Source of the DNA: Anticarsia gemmatalis
Taxonomy: Eukaryota > Arthropoda > Insecta > Lepidoptera > Erebidae
DNA length: 64,000 nt
Reading direction: 5' to 3'
NCBI RefSeq assembly: GCF_050436995.1
Contig: NC_134769.1
Coordinates: 434,001-498,000 of the forward strand
The notes below the pieces were generated by a model. The model had not been told where the DNA came from, ran no database searches, and saw nothing but the letters and a program-made list of their open reading frames with translations. The translations under genes and the position numbers were made by a program. Below are positions 14,701-26,700 of this stretch, piece by piece. Within the stretch, counting starts at the first letter, position 1; every line of letters starts with the position of its first letter.

Positions 14701-17700
14701 TCGTTGAAAGTACTATGTATTATTTGTACGATGATATTTGATCTCACCTCTGTGAATGTGAAGGGTGAAAGGTTAGAGGTGAAAGCCTTATTTTTATACT
14801 GAGGGTTAATGATGTCGTTTAACCTGCAGTTTAGGGTTATGCTGAACATCTGGACTTTAAGATTTTAGGAAACTGACTGTCGTTGGACGTTTAGTTTTAG
14901 TATCTGATACTTAAGTACTTGGCCAGCGTAGTGGACTCTAGCCAATTCGGGAAGAGATCCTTCAGTGAAACATTCATGGAATAAATTTAATTATTATCTG
15001 ATACTTATTACTGTGTTTTTATTGTTGTACATCCATGGTATTTTAACGCTGATTAGTGACAAAAGTCTCAGGTTTGAGTCAGGGGTAAGGCTGAAAGCTT
15101 AAAACTACGTTTATAGAATCTCGCTGAGTTTCCAACCTGGAGTGATAGACCCATCAGTCATTGAAGAAAACAGCCAGCCAACTGTTGTCTATATAAATTC
15201 CGTTACTTACCTAAGTCTTTTGCTATGACATGTCACACATATGATTCCAAGGTCGGTTGAACTGCTAGATTTTTTTTAATCTCTGTAAAAATATTCTCAT
15301 TCGGTCGGAGTTTTGTAACATAGCCCAATTTATGGCAACGGGCGCATACTCTATTACATGTTTTTTTTAAGGAGAATAGTGATTGAATTCCCTTTACTTC
15401 TCTACTTACATTTCCGGGTATTACAGTCGTGATGTTATATCCTAAATCAATGCACAAAATATACAATTACATCCCGAAATAATAAGATATAAGACAGTAC
15501 ACGTGAGACCTTCAATTAATCACAGTAAGCCACGCAGGTGATGCGAGTGAAATGTAATCATTCATCTCCGTCCGTGTTATCTGTTGTTACAAAATATATA
15601 TATCTTATCACCACTGGTAATGATAACAGTTTATATATAAATATTTACAAGTATACGGGAGATTACGGAAATGGTATCAATAATATTGTTATATAGAGAG
15701 CATTTTTAAGTTTTTGTGTAGAAAACCACTGAACGTGTTTGAAAATGTGTTTGAAAGGTACATTATACTAAATATGTATCTATAGGCGATGCGCGATTCG
15801 TATTTCGCCCAACTGATAATCATTATGGTCTTGAGTTCGGTCCCCGGGTCGGTTAAAGTAGTGTATGGTATTTTCTTATTTATATTTTAATGTTTCTCAA
15901 TAGTAGCCAGGAGTTTGGTAACGTGCCCGGCAAACAGACATTAGATGGGACTAACATTATAAATGGCGAAACGTGCGTGTATTTCATACACCTCTCACAC
16001 CTGTCTACACCTTTAAAACGTCGTCAAAAGGAGTCAAATATGAATTAGAAAAACCGGCTTTACCCGACACGGTAATCGAACCCAAGAACTCATGATCAGG
16101 ACGAAAACAGATACGTGCCTTCTAGGCAGCCGACATGTTTCCAGTATTTTTTGGAAATTGTTCAAGCCAAACAAAACTTGGTATAATTTATGAGTTGTTC
16201 GTCAAAATGAAGGAAAGAAATAAATAATTCTTATATTGCTCGCTTGTTCCCAGTTCGGTAGTAACAAATAGGTTCGTTCAACTATGCAGGCTCAAGGACA
16301 TGCCTAGACTAGACTGAGTTAGTGTCTGAATCAATCGTTAAATTACTAAAATTATAATTTAATGTATTGTTGTTTTTTTGGTTAGTGGTCAATGATCATT
16401 AAATTAAATTTGATATAATACTTGACAAAGAGGTTCAAGCTACAACTTAGCTTAGATGTAAAATTATAAGATTTTCATAGAATAATAAGCCATCAATGAT
16501 ACTTGTGTAGTAGCGTTTACATTAGCACGATTAATCTACGATTATGCAGTCTAGAATATAAGGTAGAGTTTGACATTTCAAAATGTACTGCAAAAATAGT
16601 TCCTGTTGCTCTCACTAGAGGCGCTGAATTCCATACGAAATTTCTCGATAGCTGTAAAGAATCACGCTGCAGTAAGCTATGCGTGTTGCCTTTGACAAAT
16701 AGTAATACGCTACGGGAAGCCTAAATTAGATGCCACTTTTAATGATCTGCTTGATTATTGTACAAAAAAATGGATTCAGCCGTCTTACAGAATAACAGAG
16801 TACAAAAATTCAGATAATTCTATCATCGATCCACACAGAAAACCGAAAATCAACCACAAGTACCCAACCCAGAAATACCATACAGAAAATAAAAGCACAT
16901 TGCATATAGAATCATAATTCATCCCTTCCCTCGCACTGGCATTGACGGGTACATTGTGCCCCACGCTTTGTGTCCGCCTAATTATTTTTCCGATACCGTG
17001 ACTGGCCACATCCTTGCCGAGTATTGATCAAATGACCTTTCCGCTTGATGATACAAAGGTCACGCGGAGGCGTGGCGGAGGCGGAGCGGAGGCGAAGCAG
17101 GAAATAAACCTGTCACGTTTAACTTTAAAGTTTCGTTTGTTTAAGTAGGTTATGTTTGAAGCTTTAAACGGGACAAGCCTGTGTTAGTTTGTTACATACA
17201 TATAATAAATAGGAATACATAATATCACGTCTTTTTCCTATTGCGGTGGGCAGTGATCAATGTTAATTAGTTTTTCGGAATATAATCTTTTACACTGCCA
17301 AAATTTATCAAAATCGGTTCAGCCGATTTCACTTGCAATAAGGCTGAAGGAACTCACTTTCACGTTTTTAAAATTAGTGTATTATACATGTAAACGAGAG
17401 TTTTAAAGCGACTTATATTACTGAAGGGTTTCATGACTAATCTGAATTGCTTAAAATATAGGACGAAATAAAGAAATAGAAGGTTTTAAATTACAAGGTG
17501 CCCACAGCTGATTAACCCCCAGTAACTGAGGTACGTTTAACTGTAGTTTATCTATTCAATAGCGTCTAAACTCATATGAAAAAACGCCATTGAATAGATA
17601 AACTACCGCTAAATGTAGCTCAGAAACCGGGGGTAAGAGCGGCTTGAAGACTTATTTTCTCGTTTCTAAGTAATAGCAGAACTCTAATAAATTATTTTTA

Positions 17701-20700
17701 TTGGTTCGAAGAGAATTAATCATTAGCTATGGGTACCTGCTTAGGGATATTTTTTACAATGGCAATAAAACAAATCTGAGATTTCATTTAACTAAGCTGG
17801 TTTACCGACCTTTCTATCTGGGACGAAGGAGTGGGCCGTGGGTTTGAGTGCCAGCGGGGAACTACGTGTGTACTTATTTACATAGCTCCTGACTATTATT
17901 TCCTAGGATGAAATTTCATAATTATTAAATTGTATAGGCTGTAAATTTGTTTATTTCCGTAACTATCGTCGGTTTAAGCGGTTACCATGCCAATTTTTCA
18001 TAAGAAGTCGTGATTTCGGTTCAGGCGTTTTCAGTTATTTACGCAAAAAAGTATGGCAATAAAACCAACAATCACATTTATAATATTAAAAGGAACAAAT
18101 AGAGATTTAGAATATGCGGTATCTAGTGTTTGTGTAGTAAGAACTTTGATACAAAATGTCAAGGCTTTTGAAATTGGCATTGAAACGTGGTTTTAAAAAT
18201 TGTAGTTCTTGGACTTTAGCCAGTGTTTGTAAACTCTCCTTATAAGGCATTTCAAAGTCACCTAAGTTGCGACTGCCACTGGTAGCAAATAGTAGAGTCC
18301 CGATCATGAGATTTGGGTTTGATATCCTGGCTATGCAAATACCGTTCTAATTCTAAGTTCTCTTAAAAAATGTTATACTAGAATATACCGTTAGTCGAAT
18401 CACAAGCGGTCAAAAACTACATTTGCTTTAATTATTTTTCTCTACTCATATTTAACAGGTACAATTATAGCTGTGGCGATGTTTTCAATACTTCAGCGAG
18501 GCCGACTAAAGAAGAATACTATAAGAAAGACTTTTGCAAGTCATACAGTATAATATGCCAGTAACAGCAACTCCACAATTGCAAAGTATGAGATCTTAAA
18601 ACATTGCATTTAGAAATCTTCTCACTTCCAGCCATTCTTGCTCAATAAATCGCTGTCACGATCGCTATTATCCCCGCTATCTCTGCAACCGCGCCCTTAA
18701 CTACCGATATTATTTACCCGGCGCACGCGAGCGGTTACAAATGGCCGCCATTCTCTCCGATATTTGGATACGAATCTCTGAAAGTGTTCCGTCACAAACA
18801 AATTATTTCGGACTTAGTCTTACTATATTATTGTAATTCGTTATTTTGGCTTTTAATTTGATATTTTGATGAACTACCGGATTATATTTAAGCTCAATTG
18901 CAGCGTATTTTAGTTATTTAGGGCATTATTAAACGCTTGCTTAAAGCAAATGATGACACAACATTCCCGTGGCTGACTTGTGGGCTAAATATATTTATTT
19001 AATATCTTATTTGGTCAAAACACTACAATACACGTATATATAAAACCAAACAATTAACAGGGTAAAGACTGCATCTGCTATTTAGCCACCTATATGATAA
19101 TGTATCATTTGTGTCACAAAAACATAATCATAATCTACCAAACACGCCTACAATCAATACTTATCACAATAACTAATATGCATACTATTTTTATGCCGGA
19201 AATTACACTTAGAAACTCTATTCCTATAAAGCTGAAATCACAAATTATTTCATTACCCTCAAAACAAGTAAGTACCAACAAATTCGGCCACGGCTCGGCC
19301 GGACGATCACAAGCGCGCATAGTCAAAGGCTCGCTGAAGGGCCCTCAAAGCACCTCCTCCTTCAGACCCTCGAGTGGAAAGTCTACAGCACTCCACAACG
19401 ATACAATGGAGATGAAATTTTATGGATTTTTCAACAGCCTTTCAACATAAAGTGGGAGTTTTATTTTGATAGATATGTTGGGTGTTGTTTGATTTCTGCT
19501 TTTTGATGTTGAGTAAGAGAAACGTTTAATTTAATATCGTAAATAGGTTTTAAATATCAATCGCTTATAAGACTCGTTTCCAGTAGAATTATGGACAAAT
19601 CGCGATAGTTCTAAATCATTTGATTAATGTTTTGGTTTAAATTAAATTGTGTGAAAAGATTGTCGAACTGTTGCTATGTTAGTCTGTATGTAAGGCTTTT
19701 ACGGCTAAACCGCAAAAGCTATTATGATAAAATTATATTATAAATCAGTGTGTAGATAGTTGAAGATTTAGGTTCCAATGTAGTCCCCTTTTTTAATCAA
19801 CCCCTGTAAACTTTTTACTGAAATTACAAAATAGCTAGTAACTGTAGTAGTAATACAAACTTAACAATAGTGTGCCATCTTAAAGTGAAATTATTTGTAG
19901 AAACCTTACAATAAACAAGATAAGTGTCTAATTAAAGAGAACTTTGCCTTTTCGTCTAAATAAATACCTCTTTTAGTTACTTTAATCACAGCTGTCCTAT
20001 AACTACTGACCTATTTTTTTTTACAGTTAATCACAATTTCTCAAAAAATATCATATTCCTTTCATGTTTCGACCTTCATCTAATTGCATCAAATATGTAT
20101 GTGTTGTGAGCAACCTATATAAATAAATGAATATTTTTATAAATAACACTATATAACAGCAACCATTTACACGCATATAAATACATTAGCCACACAATTT
20201 AGTATGATATAACATTAACTAACAATCGTAAACACTAGACCATTCGCGATCTGTTTGTTAAACTAAGTCAATATTAGCCGAGCAGGTTGGCGCTGGGGTG
20301 ACTTGAGTTTGAGTGGTAAATTATTGAGTAACTACTTTAATTGTTTGTGGCACTTACTTACTAATAAAACCAACCTATAAATCTCACTATACGCTACTAA
20401 TATAAAAAATGCGAAAGTTAAACAAAAATAAGTCTGTCTGTATGTTTGTTACATGATCACACAAAAAGGACTAAAAGGATTTTAATAAAATTAGGTGCAG
20501 GGATAGATTATAACCTGGAATAACACATATGATATTTTTTATCCCGGAAAATTATTTCACGCTGACGATACCGCGAGTAAAATCTAGTATAAAATATACT
20601 TAATTTTGGGTAGGGTTTTATTTAACCCTATACGGTTAATGTACTAAACACTGGAACACTCGCGATCTGTTTGTTAAACTGAGTCAATATTAGCCGAGCA

Positions 20701-23700
20701 GGTTGGCGCTGGGGTGACTTGAGTTTGAGTGGTAAATTATTGAGTAACTACTTAAATTGTTTGTGGCACTTACTTACTAATAAAACCAACCTGTAAATTT
20801 TAGCTTATTCTAGCCCAGCCTTCCTAACTTCTTCCAACTGTGTTGGAGATGGCTTCCATTTTCACCAGGTGCAGCTGATATTTTGCATAGAGCGACACGG
20901 TGACTTATCGGACCTTCACATCCCAGTTAGCTGGGCTACAACACTTTACAACATTTTAATGTGCCTTCCGAAACACTAATCTTACTATACGTTACTAATA
21001 TTAAAAATGCAAAAGTTTAAAAAAAATGTATGTCTGTATGGTTGTTACTCAATCACACAAAAAATACTGAACGGATTTTAATAAAATTAGCTGCAGGAAT
21101 AGATTATAACCTGGATTTTAATACATAGGATATTTTTTACCTAGTAGAATCTTTTCACAGTGACGATGTCATAAGAAAAATCTAGTATAAGATATACTTA
21201 ATTATGGGTAGGGTTTTATTTAACCCTTTATGGTTAAATGTACTATCTAATAATAGTAAACGCTTCACCATTCTCAATCTGTTTGTGAAACTGAGTCAAT
21301 ATTAGTGTAGCAGGTTTGCGCTGGGGTGACTTGAGTTTGAGTGCTGAATTATTGGGTAACTACTTAAATTGTTTGTGGCACTCACTGCTGAAGTTTTTAT
21401 AGTGCTCTTTAAAAACAAGTTGTTAAGTAAGTATTTGGTTTTTTAGCTTGTTTTGGAGGTTGATTTCCGTCAAATTATTTTTTTGTTAATATCTCTGACC
21501 TGTGGTTACAAACTTGAAAAAGAAAGATAGTGTTTCAGAATCTTAAGATCCAGTTTTGTGACTTACAAATAAGTCTTTGTCTTTGTCTTTGATAACATAA
21601 CTGATATTTGACAGATACAGTGACATGTTGAAAAAAATATGTCAAACTCGAACCCGGTTTAGGGGTATTTTTATATATCGATGACGTTTACACTACAAAG
21701 ACAGTGATTTTCACTTATTCAATATAACTTTAGTTTTTAATAAACCAAAGCTTCTATTCTTCTAGCCATAAAAATCAAAGGCACAATTACGAAATATTCC
21801 GAATTGACAGTAAAAAGCGGTACCTTCATCCCCGTAACGTGATAGGGAGTGACAGTGACGTGGGTACCTTGTTACCTGTCTGGACTGACCTCGCCTCTAT
21901 AAGAATATACATTTAATACTGGCTATTTTTGCCTGGAAGGTTTTTTACTGTTTCTGTACAGGTTTAAATGGAAACGTAATACAAGGTAATGGAATAAACC
22001 CGGGTTGTAGGAAGGGGATATTTTTTGAAGTTGACTTTAAAAAAATTCTTAGTAGTGTTTAAACTAAGTTCTTAAGTTGTTTTTTATTTTGATTGTTATA
22101 GCTTGCTATGTATATAGATTTTTATGTATAAGAGTGCGTGCAAACACATAATATCACGCATGATACGCTAAAAGGTGTGGGCAGAGGTGTCTGAAATACG
22201 TCCGCGTTTCACCGTTTTCAGTGTTAGTCTTATATAAAACTGTTTTCTATGGTTAAACCATTTTTTATGCTACTTAAATATGAGTAAATCATATTTAATT
22301 ACAGTATCGCCGACTATATCAGTTTTTTCTTTGATGACTTAAAAGTCGTGTGGCGAAACTTGAATAGATTAGAAGTGCACCGTACATAGAAACCAAAAAC
22401 ACATATACGTAAATACAAAAAATGGCGACAGTTTTTTAGAGTCTTAAGCCAAGATCAAAAATACTATTTCATTTCGATGCACTTCGAAACTTTATTAAAT
22501 TCTAAAAATATTACATCGGTGAAAAAGTCTTTTCGCATTATAGTATGTATGAACTTGTAATAAAATCTCTTACTTTGGCTTCAAGAATCACAAATGAGTA
22601 CACGGTTCATTAGGTTTCTTTCAGTGAACTCGTGAGGAACCCAAATATCGAGCTTTTTTGTGTAGACAAAAGATTTTATTACAAGTTCATACATACTATA
22701 ATACGAAAAGACTTTTTCCCCGAACTACTATGTTGTTAGTACATAGCACACATACAAAGTAATCCACTAGTGATTGAATCATTGACTATTTAGCTAAATT
22801 TGGCACGCAACATATAGACCTATTACTGTCTAACCCAATTAACTAATGACTATTGAGAATGCTTGCTCGATTGTGATGAAAATAGTTGGGTGTTATGCCA
22901 CAGTGATTATGTACTTAACAACAATGTACCTATATGTATAATAGAATAATTTTAGTGTATTTAAAACTACTATTTTTAATCAATTATATTTAAAACTCCT
23001 TCGTTAGTGACTGACTGACTACTCTGCGTAGAAAATAGAAATTTGGTATGAAGATTCATTAGGAAGTGTAAAGAAGCACTAACCCCCGGTTTCTGAGGTA
23101 CATTTAGCGGTAGTTTATCTATTCAATAGCGCCGAAACTCATATAAAAAAACGCTAATTTCACCCCAAAGCTGCGGGCGGACAGCTAGTATTATTATTAA
23201 ATTAATTAAGGCTCAGAGGTTGAAGCTATAAACCATAGGAAGAGAGTATTTTTCTCACGATATCTAGATAAAGGTCCACTTTTTCATAATTTTAATATCT
23301 CAAAACGAATTTTGAATCCTTGATAGGTTTAAAAATTAAGTTATTCGTAACAAAGAAATGAAAAAGCAGTAATAATTAAAAAATAAGAAAAGAGTCCCAG
23401 TTGAACTCTTTAAAGCTTTCTTCCTATATTTTTACTTTATATACAACTACTTATAAGGAGAAAATGTAAGCAGTAAGTATTTTCACCTGTCGTCCGATTT
23501 CTATAATTATTATTCGGTCCTGTATGAAAAGATGTATGGATGTGAATAAAACAAAAGAATTGTGTAAGGATCGTACCAAGTTGCGTTCTTTGATCTCTAC
23601 CTACCCTTATAGGAAAAAAGTGTTATTCTTCTTCTTATCGTATGGTTAGTGGTCACGACTGTTATCTTGATTGACAACAACCGGGACCAGTGCCCTCCGA

Positions 23701-26700
23701 AGCACGGAGACACCCAGTTTAAATACCACTATACGGTCACCCATCTATGGAATGACCGCGCCAAAGGTTGCTTAACCCACAGGTCATTTACCGACCGGTG
23801 AGCGCAACTGGCTATGGGTGCCTCAAAAGGTATAAATTATGTATGTACTAGGTATTTAATATCCTAAACAGAAACATAACAATCTTACAGAATTCTATCA
23901 AAAAGCAACATAAACTGTGTATAAAATGTACATTTTCCGAGCGCGACGGAAGTGAGAGGAAGACATTGCTATCTCAAGTCCTTGAATACACTGAATAAGG
24001 CTTTATTTCACAGAGCTTTTGTTTTTCACTCGATATTGAAGGTTTTTGTAACGCCTACTGTATTTCCCTGATGACTAGAAACGTGGATTTATGACTGTAT
24101 TTAGGTAGAATGTTCGAGATAGGTTTCATATTTCTATACTAGGTTTCCAGTTGCAGCTTTGCCCACGTGTAATTTCAGTCCCTGCGGACTGGTATTTAAA
24201 AAAATCTTTTCTTAGTGTTCTTTTGCACTCTCCAAGGTAGACATGCTAATTTTCGGGTTCTTGCGTACAGTAGTTTCGGCTGTGCGTTATTTGTCAGTCA
24301 GTCAGAGAGTCACTAGGTAACGGAAGAGTTTTAGATATACCTACAAATTTCTATGTAGATTTTCTAGGTAGTTTGTTAAAAAAGAAAGGTAACTTATGTA
24401 TTCAAAAAGGCCAAGAGTGTCTAATCAGCAGTATATTATGTGTAATATTCTAAAGCTGCAAGTATTTTTGAGGTAATCCATGCTTTGAGGATTTGTACTC
24501 TCGCAAGTCTCACGATTAGAAAATGTCGTGCATGGGCATATTTTTTCTCTATTACCTACTTATACGAGTAAATTATTTCTGTTAAAAAGGTACTGAAGGT
24601 TTTTTTAACCTAAAAAAAACGATAAATACCTACATAATAATAAAATTATTTTACGCGTCTTAAATTTCAAGTAGGTAGATCTAAGTTTTAGTTCTTGCAT
24701 GTTATTAAAGCAACCTTGCATAAATTTAATTATGCAAAAAATCATAGTAAAATTTAATATAAGATATTTAGTCCCAAAATGAACCCTCCACACACCCCAT
24801 AATAAGGTATTTAACCAGCAAATTATAACAGAAACCAGTGCCAACCCCCAAACATTGCAGGGTTTGACCCATTTTACCGACCCCCAAACGTTTACCATTT
24901 TGATTAAGGTGTGAAATGTTATCGATCCCACCATCCCCACCCCTTGGTATTGTCACACCCTACTTCATACTTGCACTCATTATTTTTGATACTTTAGAAA
25001 ATATTTTGAAGCTGAATAATGTATTTTAAAAGTAGCTTAAAGCTCATGTACTTTATATACTTTTTATTATTGAAATTACCAGCCTATGTCGTCATTTTGA
25101 CGATTTAATTAACGACCGTGTCAAAAATTTATGGAAAACAGTTTAGTCGTTTTTAGGTTCAAAAAGGATGAACAACGAAATGTACATGTGTATTTATTAC
25201 TAGCTGACCCACGTGGCTTCGCTCGCGTAGATTGTTTCGTTTCCTATTTCAGCAGCCAAGGGGATGATTTTTTACTTACTTTTTCTAACGGGTTGTTATC
25301 TGTCTTCCGGCCAAATTTTATCCAAATTGCTTCAGCTGTGATGAAATGAGTTGCTTATGTACTCATATACTCTACTACTTTACTGTTTGAAACCTGGCTT
25401 AACATCGTACCTACTTTTTTATTCAGGAAATCTTTTTACGATTACTTTTTATTTAAGAAATCGTGTTCAGAAGTAAGTTGAATGAAATACATTTAACCAT
25501 CGACTGCTGACTTCGAGACACATGTCTCCTCTTCAAATTATTGAAAAGCTAGGCACTCCAAGTGCAGGTTGGACACTTAAGTACACATTAGTATATTTAA
25601 AATAAAATACTTTACACCTATGTAACGTAATACCTTACATTAACACATAAATTCCGTATGTAAGTAAGTAATTATGTAAATGTGTTTCAAACGTGAGATG
25701 TATAATGTTACTTAGATTACTGCCTACACCTTGTTTCCTTAAGAGCCATGTATTACGTGTTCAGCATTAATGAATACATGAGGATCATTATTTATGTTGA
25801 TTTTTTGATTAGGTATCGTGATTTGTAAGTCCCCAACCCGCACTTGGCCAGCGTGGTGGACTCAAGGCCTAACCCCTCCCACATTACGGGAGGAAACCCT
25901 TGCCCAGCAGTGGGACATTAATGGGTTAAATTTATCGTGATTTGTGATTTTATTTTATGCTACTACATTTTTCTTTTCCAGAAGCCGACAGAAAAGTGAT
26001 TATTTTAAATACGACTCTTTGAACAAAGTTAACGAAATAAAGGACATTTTAAATTTGTATTTTTTGTTAAAACGGCTAGTTCTATTGGTCTAAGGGGTTT
26101 GACTTTTGATTGGGAATGTTAGGAATGGTTTTTTTTGGATTTGGGAAAAGGATTATGAGATTTTTTTTAGGAAAAAGCAAGCGTCTATTGCAGCTGGGAG
26201 CTTAGACAATCTTGTTTTGTTAAAAAATGACAGTTAGTCAAACGGAATTTTATATAAATCTATCGGTTATGTCTTGCAAAAAAGTCAGATGCGTTGTACT
26301 TCTAATCGGTGGTTCTGTATGACAAGATGTATGGATGTGAATGAAGCAAGGGAAGTTTGTTAAGATCGTACCAAGTGGCCTTCTTCTTTTTCTTCTTTAT
26401 TAGAAAAAGGCGTGATTTTACGTACGTATGTCATTGTATGTATGTATGTACAAAAATTCAGGCGCCACATAGATAAGACATTTATTCTCTTCCCACTGCA
26501 TTGACGAAAAATAGAGATAATTAGAACCAAAAACAACGTACTGTTATCTTCACGGTGTTTTATAAAACTATATTCAAGCAATGTTTCTAGTTTTTAAATG
26601 CGTATTAAAATTTATTTAAATAACTTGCGATAGGTTTTCAAAACATTTGAGTTAGTATTTACATGATGATAATGAAGGAAATACTTTAATATAGGTAGTT

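Noticed and set aside
20225..21400. CRISPR-like repeat array
   Set aside because: Three units of 400-600 bp with transposon features in an animal genome; not a CRISPR.
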